64,000 bases of DNA, taken from contig MNCI01012668.1 in the NCBI GenBank assembly GCA_015680685.1, positions 143,367 through 207,366 on the forward strand, given 5' to 3'. Position 1 is the stretch's first letter. Each line of letters starts with the position of its first letter. A program made the translations under genes and the position numbers. The notes under the pieces are model-generated. The model searched no databases, was not told the DNA's origin, and saw nothing but the letters and a program-made list of their open reading frames with translations. Positions 25,321-40,300 of the stretch are shown piece after piece. The stretch is from Gnetum montanum. Lineage: Eukaryota; Streptophyta; Gnetopsida; Gnetales; Gnetaceae.

Positions 25321-28300
25321 GTTTCAGATCCCTCCACCAAAAAAAAAAAATATTCCAAATAATCATTCATTTATTTATACAATAGGTAGTTGTTTCCTTA
25401 GGCCTTTTCAAATCCAGGGTTGCCTACTGTGTCCTCCTTCATTTGTTTTAAATAACAATGCACACCCATATGAGACAAAGGTTCCAGTAAGAAGGAATGC
25501 TTCCCATCTATGGATCATGGATAGGACTTTGGCAAAATTGTATGAAAGGCTTGGGGTTCAGACACGATAAGATTCAGAAATAGGATCACAGGGTTTGATC
25601 TGTCATGATGAAAATTCCATTAAACACATAGTAATCCCAGTAAAAACATCATCTTCACAAGAGGCTTATTTATAAACACCCTGGGGATGTATGCAATACT
25701 AAAACAGAGCCTTCCCGTGGATAATTAGTAGCCCTAAGTCTAATTTGTTGACATGTTGCTAATTGTTCCACTGCTTATATTGGTGATCTATGAGCACAAT
25801 AATGCAAACCATTTGCCTTCTGCAGTGCATATAAGGGTTGAATGTTCACATCCTTTTTCTAAACAAAGCACATTCAAAACATATCTTTCTTTGAAATTTC
25901 CCAGAATCAAAAGATGAAAAACAGCACTGGTTTGTTTCCCTTTTCTTAAATAACAAAGCCATAACAAAATTCTTGTTACTAAGATGTGAAATTGGCCAAA
26001 AACAGGAAATAGAAAAATCTAAAAACAGTTTCACAACTGACAGCAAAAATCTGGAACAGAACTCAAACCCCAGTAACAGACCAAAACAATTCTTAAAATT
26101 ATTTCCATAAATTGACCTTTAGAATAGATGTGCAATCCCAGGAACAAAATGGAAATATTATATTGAAAGAAGACATTCAATTGTAAACAACAATTGTGAA
26201 ATAGAACAAATGTGTGAAACAATATGATGAAAAGATGAACGAAGTTTTCTAGGGTCAAAAGCCCATCTTTTAACAATCAACAATGCGATGTGGATGATTT
26301 CTGCCTTGATGCTCTGAGAAGAAATTTTGAGACAGCTACAGATCCACATGAAAACTCTACAAGAAACCCTGAATTGCTACAAGGCTACTATGCAGGCATT
26401 CTGTCCCACACTCTTGATGATAGGCATTGTGCAAGCATGAATATGATCACAAATGGAAGTGGGTTCGACTATAGTACAAGAGAGATTAGAACAAAGAACC
26501 TACTACTTAACACAATGAAAATATCCTTACAATTAAAGAAAGACTAAGAGCTAACTTAGTATATGCACCCATATTTTACATCATCATCATCATCATTAGT
26601 ATGATCATTATCCTAGCCTTATCTCAACTACATGGGGTTCTTTTATGCCATTCACTTCTATTAAGAGCTAAATAAGCAGTAATACCCAAATCTTGGATGT
26701 CTTTCTTTATGAAAGAAAATTGAGCAGGTTTTTGGCCAACTCTTTGTTGGTTCTCTTCAACTTTAATAAATGACCTTTTTTAACTGGAGTATTCTTTGGT
26801 CTTCTTAACACATGACCAAACCATCTAAGATAACTTTCCCTAATCCTGTCATCTATGAAAGCTACTGCTAAACTTTTCCTAATAAGAGAGCTTTAATTTG
26901 ATTTTTCTTAGTTACATCCAACATCCATTATAGCATACACATCTTTGCCACATGTACATATTATGTTTGATGTTTTTTGATAGGCTAGCATTCTACATCA
27001 TAAAATGTTTGCAGGTCTGATAGCAGTTCTACAACATTCAACCTAGTAGGGGTTCTTCTATCACAAAATATACTTTTAGCTTCCCTCCATTCCTCCATCC
27101 TAGTTTAATTTTGTTTTCCACATCATTGCTAAACTCACCATCCCCTTGAAACAGAGACCTTAAGTGTCTAAATTGCATACATTGAGACACTTCTTGGTTT
27201 TGGATACACCCATTTTTTACATTAAGAAACATATCCCATATGGACCACTAAAACAAAAGTTTGATGACTTAAGGCACATTTTACCTTTCAATAATGGGTA
27301 CAAACAGAAGGCATAGTCTTGCAAAGCAAAATATGTACAACATAGTTATGTAGTTGAATAGGACACGACACCACAGAAAATGAAATTTTAAAGAAATTGA
27401 GCTAACATATATGGAAATAGCCAAGCAATTACGGAATCACGTTAAACAAATAGAGGAAAATTTTCTTACGCAAATAGTTGAAAGAATCCTAGAATAGAAT
27501 GTACGTAAGCGTGTGAACTTCCTAGATGTCTTTTAGAACATCACATATGCTAGAAAGTCAGCAGTAGTGCCAGGAAGCTTGTTAGTATGATCTGGTTATT
27601 TGAGACCTGTGTAGTAGTAAACGATGGCTACACATTTATGCTGTTAACATTATTGATATGTTTTTGTTGGTTGACATTTGGTAATGCTGTTGTATATGAA
27701 TAAATAAGTTTTATCAAATGTTACGTAGAAACTTATCATGCTACATTTACATATATAATTTAGAAATTTTTTATATGCTTCATTTTCTGGATTTGGTTGA
27801 TATGATTGTTCTTCTTATGATTTGTCAACATATGTTATATCACTTATGAAAGCCTGTTAACCCTAGTTTGTTGGACTTTTCTTACATGCCTGATTTGCAT
27901 TTTTTTTTCTTTGGAAAAAGTTTGAGTGATATTATTCCAAAAAATAAGGATGTACAAATGTACAAAATGGATCATCGACCCTAGTCCTCAAACCACGTGA
28001 CTCAGTAGTCACCTGCAACGTTTCTTGTGGGCACCCATGTACCTGTGTAGCGCAGACCCCTTGCACTACCCAATGACCCACAATTGTAGCATTGCAAGGG
28101 TTGTGACCCAAGGTTGCAACCCAACAAACAAAAAGGAGGGGGGTCGATCGCAAAAACCCTCAACAACACAGGCACCAGGAAACCCCTTCCCCCTCGTGGC
28201 TAGGCCACGTGACATTACCGGGATGCGTCTGGCCCCAAGCCACTACGTTTCATAGTCTCAACCAATTGTGATCCCAACCCCTTGCTCTCAAATGTAGCCA

Positions 28301-31300
28301 AGATCTCGGACGTAGTTGTGTTAGCCGTAGCCTGCTGAACTGTTGTCCCAGGCCCAATCGCCAAATGTTGATTGTTTTCTTCTTTGAGTTGTGCTAGGCT
28401 TGTCCAGTGCTTTGTAATCACTGCTTGCATCTAGTGGAGGTCCTACAAGTGAAGCATTTGCCTCCCTTCGGGCCTCTTGTTTCATGTCCTTCCACCAGAG
28501 TTGCCAGTGTGCGTGCTCCTCCAACCGCACCTGCTTGGCAGCCAGGCAGCACTCTTCTAGCAACGTTCCACTGTTGGCTCTCTCCTCCTGCGTCGTCTCC
28601 ATGTCTGTGGTTGTGCTTGGAGCTTGGCCTCACTTGACTTAGGCACCAACGTCTATGCCCTGGCAGCTTGACCGTGACCTCGCTGTTGTTGATACACAAT
28701 TGTTGGTGTCGAGTGGGCGATCGACACACCCTCGCGCCACAACGCAAGTATCACCACTGGATGCTGCCTTGGCTGTAGCCTCTGTAGGGATTCCTAGAAG
28801 AACTAGGGTAGATTGAGAGGAAAACCCTGTTGAAGATGCTTGAGGAAGGTGAAATGCACCCCCACAAGTTTGTGGGGGTACTTGGATTGGACAAAATACC
28901 TCTCCACCAAGACCATGTCATCCCACCCAGACCTTCAGATGTGCCTGCTAGTAGTCCTAGGAATGGGCCTTGGGAAGAACACCATCGTGTCAGTTTGCTC
29001 CCACGCAACCGGTGCCACAATCTCCCCTTTAGCCTCCACCCCCAGCGCAATAGCCAATGCCTGTACCATCATTTCAATCCTCCTGCCCTTGTACTGCATA
29101 GTATCTCCCACATAGTTGTCGTAGAATGGTTCTGTGGGCAAGTTTGGTTCACCTTCCAAGCGTTTGAGCATCTTCACCTACCCCATCCTTTCGACCAACG
29201 TCCATAACTTAGTCATTTCGGAGAATTCCATCCATGACGGCCCAAAGAGCAACTGTTGTTCCATGGCCTTAGTTGCCTTAGTCCACAGCACATGTGACTT
29301 GTAGACCACCGTCGTGGTTGTAGGGAGTAGTTGCCCTTGAAAAATCAGTGAATTTTTGCGTTTCCACAAGACCCACAATGTGGCAAGTTGTAAAGAGTTC
29401 CTGTGGAACCCTGCTGTGTGTGAGAGATTTGTAGCCAGCTACACATCCTGAGAAGATCAACACCCATAAATAAAGTGGTGTAGTGTTTCAGGCACCGTGT
29501 GGTAGTGTGGATAGCTAGCATCCATTCATAACCCTTGCTCTCTCAATGTGGCCCTCACTGGTAGTGCCCTGTGCTTGAGGAGCCATCCAAATGCCTTGGC
29601 CTTCTCAAGGAGATGGCCTTTACACAACTCCGCTCACCCCTCTTCTGGCGGATATAGGAATTTGATGAGCTCCTTTGGGTGCCCTAATAAGTCATGTTGC
29701 TCCACCACACCAGCATGGCAATAGAAGTTTTTCTAGAGCTGGGAGTTGTTCGTTGGAGACTCCCAGTGCTAGTATTTCTACTGCAGAATCTTTACCCACG
29801 GTGCCACGCCCTTAGTCTGCCCCACATACCTGTTCAGCAAGTGGTGCATGTCCAATGCCATCTCATCTACAAACCACAAAATGCCAATGCCCCCCACTAG
29901 TTTTGGACGCGTTGTCACCGTCCGCAACACCAAGTGCATCTTCTTGCCCCCTTTGCCGCCTGACCACATGAACTCTTGCACAATGTCGTCAATTTTTTGT
30001 ATCACCATGGCTGGTGGCATTGCCATCGATGCTACAAACCGGGCAATTGCCATCAGAACCATTGTAGCAAGCACCATCTTCCCTTTCCGAGAAAGAAAAT
30101 GATTGGTCCCAAGCGTGGTCCTTTGCTGAATCCGTTCTAGCAATCCCTGCCATGTCCTTTGCCATTTCCAGTTGAAGATAGGCATGCCTAGGTATGTGTT
30201 GTGGGCATGTCTCGACAGAATTTCCAACGTCTGGATAATCCTAGCCTGCATTGCTCCATCTATGTGAATGAAGAATATGGCGGACTTCCCTTTATTTACT
30301 TCGAGGCCTACCTCACGTTGCATCCTCCTCATCTCTTGTAATAGGGCTACAACCTACGACATTGCAGCCTTGGAGAAGACCATTGTATCATCCGCATAGT
30401 GTGCTGCGAGACTATGCACCCTAGCAACATGGAGCCCCTGAACACCTTTGGCAAGGCAATAACCTTTGAACAAGTCCATGATGATGATAAAGAGGAGTGG
30501 TGATAGCGGATCACCTTGCCTCAATCCACACCTTGTTCCAGTGAACCTACATAGCCTCTTGTCAATGTCAAGAGAGTAGTGGCTGCTTCGTTGCATTTGA
30601 ATACATAAATTGACGAACTTGGCATCAAACCCTTTCTCCATCATCACCATTCTAAGCACCGCCCAACTCATTGTGTCATAGGCCTTGGTGATGTTAAGTT
30701 TGATGCACATTCCTAGAAATTTGGCCACTCTAACTGAGTGCAAGATCTCTTGCAACAACAGCACCTGGTCCTGAAGAAAGCGGTCCTTAACAAACCCAGC
30801 ATGATGCTCCCCAACCAACTTCCCCATTAGCAGTGCAAGGCGCCCAACCAGCATCTTGGAAGATATTCATAGAAGAGTATTGCAAATCTTGATGGGTCGG
30901 AAATGTCCAGGAGATGATGGGTTGGGACCTTGGGTAACAACACCACCTTGTAGCAATTGATTTCTCTCCCGACCTGCTGCCCGCAAAGCGTACTATTGTA
31001 CATGTCCAGCAGATTGGGTCCCATGATATCTTCATACTTGGCCACCCATATGGTCCTGGAACTTTCTTAGATTGCATCGATTTCATAACTTGCAGCAGTT
31101 CCTCCCGCGAGAAGGGATGCAACAAGTGTAAGTTGTCAGCACTTGTAATGACCTGTGGGATTTGCAGAGAAATAGGTTCCATGGCCTGCCACCTCCATAT
31201 GTCTCCCCAAAATGCCTGCAGGGCGTCCAGCCCCCTCCTGCAGCTCTGTGGGCCTCCTCCACCTATGCTCTCTAGCAGGCACTAGAGCTTGTTCTTGCCT

Positions 31301-34300
31301 GATTTGCATTTTGAAATATATATATTTTTTGAAAATTTACATATTTATGAGATTAATCGTTTGTTATTAAGCTGCTGAACGAGTGAAGAATTCATTATAT
31401 TCTAACTATTTTGAACAGATGGGAAATGTGTGGTCAAGTAAAAGTTGTAACTAAGATTGAAACTGAGGAGGAGCTGCTGCTCTTGCAGGTAAATCTCTGA
31501 AAATTTTAGAATGTGTATGTCTATTTTAATATGTTTAAAACTTGTGTAATGGCAGAAACATGCCTTTGATGGTAAAACATACAATTTAGTTAGCGTTGCT
31601 GAAAATGCACAGGGAAGGTAGAAACTAACAGCAGAGGAATGGAAAAAGTGGATAAACAACAAACCAAATACGCAATAGTATAGGAGCACAAGTCAGAGCT
31701 GCTTTATTTGATTAGAAAACAAACATATGACATCCCTCAGCTTTAGCAATGAGCACAGAGCAGTCCTCTGAAACCGATGTAGCACACAACAATCCCTCCA
31801 AACAGTGCATATAGCAATTGGTCAAAATGTAGACCTTTCGATTTCTCCTGACACAGCTGTCCTTGGTCTTTTTAAACCCTACACAATGAGCTTATATATA
31901 ACTTTCCATTTGAAAAGTAGACATTCCAAAAAATAACTAGAAAAATCAGAAACAAAGTATGTAAGGACATTGATCATGTCAAATCAATCAAGGAGGCAGA
32001 TGAAAGAATTTTGGTAAAAGACAATGAAATTTTGGATAGGTAGAAAAATTATTTTCAAGAATTATTAAATGAAGAGTTTTCAAGAGAAGACATACATGAA
32101 GAACCAAATTTTGGTGTGGTTAATGAAATTTTTTTTTCTCTGAAGTGAAGATAACATTATCAAAGATCACTAGATAACATTCTTATAGAATCTTAGAAAG
32201 CATTGGGAGATACTTGAGTTTCATTGTTGACACAATTATTTAACAAAATTTTGAAGGATGGAGAAATGCCTAGAAATTGAAAAAAAAAAAAAAACATTGT
32301 TGTTCCCATCTACAAAAATGAAGGAGATGTGTAAAATTGTGAAACTATAAAGGGTCAAACTAATGAGCCATACTGTGAAGCTTTGGGAGAGAGTTATAGA
32401 GTAGTGTCTCAGACATGAATTAATAGTATTAGAAAATCAATTTGGATTTATACCTAAAAGACCCACTCTAAATGCTATTTTCTTGGTACAACAATTAATA
32501 GAGAAATTGAGAAAACATAAAGAAAATCTACATATGATCTTCATTGACTTGGAAAATGTATATGATAGAGTGCTTAGAGATATTATTTGGTGGGTCTTGT
32601 GGAGGAAAACCATCCCTAATAAATATATTAAAGTGATTTAAGACATGTATGAATGAGCTACCACTAAAATTAGAATAGCTTGTAGAATCACATATGATTT
32701 TCCAATCATAGTAGGTCTACATTACGTGTCTGCACTTAGCCTATACTTATTTGCCATTGTTATGGATGAATTAACAAAGGAAATACAAGATGAAATCCTT
32801 TGGGGTATGTTATTTGTAGATGATATTGTGTTGGTGGATATAGTTTCAAAAAATATTGCTTCTAAAATGGAGAAGTGGAGACATGCTCTAGAATCAAAAG
32901 GTTTGATGATTAGTAGAAGTAAGACAGATCATATGAAATGTAATTTTAATAATAGCATAAATAGTAGTGACAATTCAAGGCCAAAAATTCCATCACTGCA
33001 AATAGTTCCCCTACCTAGGATCAATGCTTTAATCAGATGGTGAAATTGATAAAGATATAAAAATAGGATTGAGGCGGGATGGTCAAAATGGAGATAGACT
33101 AGTGGTGTTCTACATATGATAAAAAAAAAAACTCAATAAAACTAAAGGGAAAATTTTATAGGATAGCATCAGGTTTACTATCTTATATGATGCTGAATGT
33201 TGGGTGGTACAAAAGAGGCATGAACAACAAATCAAAGTAAAAGAAATGTGAATGATCAGATGGATGTTGAATGCTACCAGAAGATATAAATTGTACAGCA
33301 CAAACGTTAAAGGAAGACTAGGAGTGGATTCTATTTTAGATAAGTTATAGAAATGGCATCTTAGATGGTTTGGGCATGTGCAAAGAAGATTAGGTAATGA
33401 GCCTATAAAAAAAGGTTGCTACATCATTGTTCCAAGAAAACCATTGAAAGGAAGCTAAGCAAAACATGGGAAAAAAATGATTGAACATGATCTAAAGGAA
33501 TTACAAATAAAGAAAGATCTAGCTTTTCATATAGGTAAATGGTGAAAAAGAACCCATGTAGCTGACCCAATTTTGTTGGAACAAGGCTAGGATAATGATG
33601 ATGAACTTTATAACATAACAAAGTAACATATAATAATAACAAAGTAACTTAATAAAGTGACATATACTTCAAGCCAACTTGAATGTAAGATCACATAGGA
33701 TGGAAAGCAAAATGAAAGATTTGGCATCATTTTTAACAATCAGTGGATATTGTGATATTACCTGATTTCGTAATGTTCCCAGAGTCAGTTATACTTTTTG
33801 AAAAATCATGGTTTTCTTATAATAATCCTTCACTTATTTTAGTCGTAAAACTTATTATTTTTGTTTTACTAATTGTAATTAGCACATCTAGAGGAAGTGC
33901 TGTTGCACGATTAGATGATTTAGAAAATGATTGAAGGAAAAAAAAGGAGAAAGCAAGACTTACATGTAAAAAATAAGTGCAGGTAAGCAGTCAAGGACCC
34001 ATTATTACGTGAGAAGCCTTATCAGCTGATTCATCTTCGTTTGCATTTATGATCATGTGCTTGTTTCACTTGTATTTACATCGTTTCTGGAATGATATTT
34101 TCTTTTGAATTTTCATGGCAAATAGTAATCTTTACAGCCCTGAAAAAATTTCCTGAGTCACGACTATGCCTAAATCCCTGAAGATTTTAAAGGGAATACA
34201 AGTTTCTTTAATTTCCTGAAAGGTGTTGCTTATTTACTGAGTCATCCTGTTCAAGTTGTAAGTAAATAAATGGCTTACATCATGACCAATAGGAGTAGGA

Positions 34301-37300
34301 TTGAATAGTTAAAAATATGGATTACCCTGTTTGTGGATTGGTATAGTGGGTAAACCCCTTTGTGAAAACCAATCTAAATAGTAGAGATAGCTTTCTAAGG
34401 GTAAAGCATAACAGAAAAAGGTCAAAAGTTCATGTATAAATCGGAAAGAGCGTCATGAGTCAGAACCATTATTAAGGTGAAGCTGATACTTATCGGTTTG
34501 TTGGTTCAGCTTCATCATGACCATCTCCAGTCAATTTGCTACTAAAAGTCCTCCATGTTCATGCCCCTTCTCCAAAATTGATCAGGTTCGTCAAGACCAT
34601 TTTAGCATTGTTGACTGTCCCATGGGAATTGATCATGTTTTCTTCCCTTGAAGGAGTCTTCTAAATCTGATCATGATCAAATTCATCCTCCCTAAAAGTT
34701 TGTTAGGGTCTTCAAGATCATTATTATAGGGTTGTTAGCTGTAGCAGGGGCGTTTGTGTGTTTCTTCTGCTTGTATGTCCTTGAATGAGCCTTCTAAATC
34801 TGATCATAATGATGCACATCATCTGGGAGATGAACATGATCGTGCTGGTTAAGATCATCTGGGAGATGAACATGATCGTGCTGGTTAAGAGTTTGAGCAG
34901 ACTAAACATTACCAGGCTTAGAAAAATGATAGGCATTTATTTTTTTCAAATTAGAACAAAAGTTCAGTTAAAGCTTGTTGATTAGTGTGACCTTGGGATG
35001 AATAGGCTGCTTTGGCACTGAAGGATTACAAACAGTGCATGTGTTGGAAGTTGGCATATGCAACAATTATCCACCTTTTAATGCAGTGTATGTGCTAATG
35101 TCTTTCTGAGGTATGCCTTAATACTAACTTTCCAGTTGGGAGATATATGCCCCGGGATAAACTTTGAAGGGCTTGGCTTCTTTTCCTTTAAAAAAGGACC
35201 ATCATCTAGATGCTCAGTACTCATTCCACCAAGCTAGGGTCCTGGAAGGGTTAGTGGATGAGGGAAAGCCTAATCTCTTTCAAGTGGCTGCACCTAGGCT
35301 TGAATCCAGGTCTTACAACTTGAAAAACAAGCACCTTTGAAATTCAAAAATTCACTAACCTTCTTGAGGTAAAATTTTGTAAATTTTATTTTTTATCTTT
35401 CTCTTCATGTGCGATATGAAATGAAACTTTTCTTTTTGAATTTATTCTTTTCATATTTACTAAGAAAGTGAATGTCACTTTCTTGATATTTTTTTTACCA
35501 ATTTTATAGGCAACAAGAATGTTAAAATCAAGACAAGGGAATAACAAAGTTGTAGCTATTTATTTTCACAATACCATTTTTAAACAAAGAAAATGTGGCT
35601 CAGTTGGTTATCTTGTTATCAACTTGGAATCACGTTTGAGACACTTTCATATTATATGTCAGCAATATCAAAGTATTGTGTTAGGCACTTTGGTTGGTTT
35701 GCTACCTCATGCCATAGTTCTTGAACATATATTTTTACTGTGCCCTGGTGTGGCATGTGTCTTGATATATTTCCTTAGGATTTTAATAGATCAAAATATG
35801 GTCAAGTACATGAGTTCAAGATGAAGTTGCAAGTTGAATATGCAAAAATGAACTCACAAAGTAATAAGTTCCGATCAAGAAGGAAGGGTACAACTATAGA
35901 CTCAGCCATAGTTGTTGCTATAGCAAAGCTACTAGAATAGCTTCTCTTTTTTGTTGCTCCAATAGAGTTTCTTCTTCTAGTTCATTGCTAAAATGCCTAA
36001 TGATGGAATTGGGATGAGGGTTTATATAGGAAAAAGGTCTAGATTTTACAATCACGATCTAATCAGGTATCAACATTTCCTTGATTCGTGATGTTAGACT
36101 ATAATTGAGTTTAACTTGTCCAATCATTAGTTACGTAAATCATTATGTACAAAGCCAAAGAGTAATAAGTTAAAATATTGTGTCTACTCATGAAATAATG
36201 TGAGAAGAATAATATGGAAGTATCATAGATAAAGATAAGTTGGAATACCGAGATGGAATCACAAAAAGCAAATAACCAATAGAAAAGAATATCTAAATAG
36301 ATCAAATTATGGGGAAGCATGTGAGTCTTAGATGAAGTCATAAGTTGAGTATGTGAGAAGAAATTTACGAAGCGATAAGTTTTGGTTAAGAAACAAGAAC
36401 ACAAGAAGTAAAGTGTCCAGTGCACCCAAGGAGTGTCAACTAATGAATGCAATAGTTTTGTAGTACTAGCCCTAAGTTAAAAGGTGTAAGCTACAAGTTA
36501 TGTGGATTAAGAATCCATGTATATCAGGCCATATATGAAATGGTAATTCAAGAATTTAGGTTAGCACATGAAGACATGATTATACGTTCAAATAGACCTA
36601 GCTTAATGAATATGACCAACTAGAGAAAGTTCCCATAAGAAAATTGTGAATACAAGAATTTACACTATGAAGTAATTAACTAAAATTGGCTTATGAAATG
36701 AGTATTATGAATTCAAGAATGGTTAAGCAAGTTGTTAACTTATAAAGCTCCTTAATAAGATCCTAGTATAATTAGAGTTATTCATGAGACATAGAACCAA
36801 ACTCCAAGATGTGGCCTCATTGATTGATGTTGCAAACCTAAAAAAGAAAAATAATCCAACATAATAAATAAAAACCCTAAAAAAGAAAAATCAAGTAACA
36901 AGAAAATTTGTAATATCAAAAACCAACATACTCGTGGCATCCAATCAACGAAAGAAATAAGCAATAATCCAATAGTTTAAAAGGAAGTTATTTTAATAAT
37001 GCACAAAGTTGAGTAATTGAGCAAAGAATTATGCAATAGTAACAACCTATAGGAAATATAAGTGTACCGACAACATACTCATAAAAGCAGATAGTAAAGA
37101 ATAATAAAATTGAAATTGAAACTGGCTTTATTATAACCAGAAAAAGATCCAATGGATATATTGGATCGAGCTTGTGCAGGACATTGAATATTTAATTGGT
37201 AGTCCACAAAACAGCATCATATCTTAGCATAATCCATTGGAATTGAACCTATGACCAATATCTCAAAGGTCACACATCTTAAACAACAAGGAGCACCGTA

Positions 37301-40300
37301 TTAACCAAAATATAAATATTCAGTAGCCAGAGCATAAACATAAACATAATGAGCATATAATTCGATTTGGAGCCCTTCTTTTGCAATTTTCGATTTACAT
37401 CCACCCTTACCTCCACCTTTCATGCTTTTAGTTGCATGTAACATAACTTGCATGACTGTGATTATCTTGGAACACTGGGAAACGTGGTGGATAATTATTT
37501 TTCCCTCTGCAGGAATGTCACACCTTCTGAAAGGCTGCACTAAGATCTTCGTCTTTATTGGGCTTCATACAATTAAAAAAATACTCTAGTATTATTGTGT
37601 TCATTAGTTATGGGCATTGTCTTTAATATGTATTTACTGTTTGAATTCTTTTGATCTGCCATTAGCTACTCATTGGAAACATTCCTTGGATATTTAGTAG
37701 TTTTTTGTTTCTGATTTCTCTGCTTATAATTAATTAATTGCTCTGAATTTCTAGGGCCTTTTTTCAACAAAACAAAAGTACTGATGGACCATTTAAAATG
37801 CTTTTAAATAATATATAAATTCCTTTCGATTATTATTTTGTTTGCTTGGGAGTACATCCATACTTTTCATATTATTTTTTGGATATCAACAATCAGGTTT
37901 CTTCTTTTTAGATATTGACTAGCTTCCAAAAACATTATAAGGAATTTAAAAATCTCACACCTCCTATACTTGAGTTAGATGACTTTTCTCTCTACACTAT
38001 TTGTCTTTCTTAAAAAAATATTATTTCAGTCAGTCTGATGATAAGTCTACGTGATGATTGATTTTGTCAGAGCCAAGCTAAAAGATTGAAGTTACCAACA
38101 CATGTTACCATTGATGCTGGCAAGACACAAATTGCACCAAGTACGTCTTCTTGACTATTGTTTTTATTGAAATTTATTTAATTTCTAAAAACTTTTGGTT
38201 TGTATTTACAATTATGAATTTAAGCAGTTATTATGTTGAGATATTAATGTCTAACGGTGATGACATGTAGCAAATTTTATTTCTAGTTGTAACAGTTTCA
38301 ACTTTGTAGTACATGTGTTTGTTGTAAAGACTTTAGTATACCAAAATAATTGACCTGCTTTGTTTTTCCAACCATCTGCAGATTCACGGACAGTGATGGC
38401 TGTTTTAGGTAAGTGATGAAGCTTGGAAAACGTTATTTTTCAACACACCATTTAGGCTGCTTTTTGCTATTAGGGCTTTGTAAATCCTGAATTTATTTAT
38501 TGGTTATGATTTACAAGACATTGTGAAATATAGAAATATAGTAATATACTGTTTAAGAATCTACTATGTTGTATTACTTCTGGCACTTGTGCAGTGATGG
38601 GATTTGAGAAATAGAGGACACATTGAGCACACTTATTCAATTATACATTTTACTTGAATTTCCTAGATTGTTTTTTGTTAAAAAATAGATCTAATAAGTC
38701 TCACTAGTCTAAGTTTACCATTATTGGTTATAATTTTTGCTCTTGTCTGTTTTTTAATAATGTATTCATGATTACAAAATGAACTAGAACACCTGTAGAT
38801 TTAGAACTAAAAATCTCTAACACATCTCACCTCAGAGATTTTGTTGGTATTCAGAATATTTGCTAGTTAGTTAAATGTGGCGTAGTGGGATTAAAGCCTT
38901 AAATCCTACTGGTGTGGCTCCTCACTTTGTGAGCTCTTAGCATGGGTTATATGCCTTGGTCATAGATGGTTAATAACATAGGTAACCATATTTCAACCAA
39001 ACTTGTTTTTGTATTGATGGTTGGATGATCTTTATACAGCGCCCACAACCTCATCAAAATTGAAATCACAAAAATAGTTGCTACTTATCACCATGATGTT
39101 CCAAGACTTGGGCAAGGAGTAGAGAATTGTCATTGCTTTTTCTTATCTCGGCATTTTCATCCCAGCTGTATCCATCTACGAGACAAGTGTTAAAACATGA
39201 AAGATGTCGTTGCATAGATTCATTAGCTTTTAGTTCCAAATTGTATAATATTCAATGCAGCAAGTTTATAACCTTTCTCGTTCTAAACCTATTTAAGCCA
39301 TTTTTCAAAATTTCAAATACATAATTTTTATTTCAAAAATTGTATCCATGTGAATTTTACTAAAATTATCAACTAGCATCCGCATGATAAATTATTATTG
39401 AGGTTATTAGTACTCACTTTGCCACAAAAATCTATGTGGATTAACTGAAATGGCTCAGTGCTAATCTTTCCAAATTTTGGATGAACTGTTGGAATAATCT
39501 TGCTATTTGAAGTAGTATTATGAGCTCTACTACAATTGGGTTAATTATGTTGCTAGTTTGTCTTGTCACTTAGGACTCATCCAAATATTGTATTGTTGGA
39601 GGTAACCCTAGGTAAGTACTCAAGTACAAAAGAGACAATGGTGAACCCTAGAGTTTATTGCTCTTTCTTTAGCAACCCAACTGTTTTTTTTTTCAATCAA
39701 CATCTGATCGTTGGGACATCCATAGAACATTCTCACTTTCTATTTAAAAAAAAAACATACTAAGGACTGCATCTTCTTTTTCATTAACAAAAGAAATAAC
39801 ACTAACACAAATAATGAGAGTAGGTTTATGCATGGGCTTGACCCTTAGCTCACTCCACTCAATTGTTGAGAGAGGATTCCCCATTCAACTTGTACAAAGG
39901 ACATGAAAGCAAGGTACAAAGAGAAGTGAGAGAAATTAGTAGTTGCCTTAGAGGAAACAATAATTCGGTAGCAATGAAACAAGGATCTCATACTACCTCC
40001 TCTAGTGCTAGGGAAAACAAGGCGAACACCTCAATTTATACAATTTTAGGGATACATTTAGGGAGAGATGGTCTAGAAAGGTGGCATTAAATGTTTTTAT
40101 ATTAATTTTTAAATTTTATGGGAAAATAGACCCTAACATAAATGGGGAATTTTGCTAACCTAGACTAGAGTTTTTTTTTTTTTCTTTTTTTTTTGAGAAT
40201 GTTCGGAATTTTGCTAACCTAGACTGGAGTTGATAAATATTACTATGATTATTTATTATTTATTATTTAAAGTATATTACTAAGTAGCAGTTCTTGGTGG

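Larger units (their letters stand above)
20869..31418 (+). other. PTH2 intron 3 (10,550 bp)
   Basis: It contains a microsatellite, a 180-bp tandem repeat, a SINE, an RTE fragment and an L1 insertion, listed separately. In 20900-24220 nothing is assigned, apart from a possible LINE 3' end at about 22200-22310 (a T/G-rich tail, ccccctttttcgtt, then 8 A). In 25350-26570 I see no recognisable element. Confidence 0.85.
31489..38070 (+). other. PTH2 intron 4 (6582 bp)
   Basis: It contains an RTE LINE in sense orientation (next entry), a 36-bp duplication, a tRNA-like segment and diverged direct repeats. In 36430-38070 nothing is recognised beyond AT-rich sequence. Confidence 0.85.

Noticed and set aside
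38880-38980. tRNA-like box A (gtggcgtagtggga)
   Set aside because: Only one pol III motif fits; there is no box B at the right spacing and no cloverleaf, so neither a tRNA gene nor a SINE is supported.
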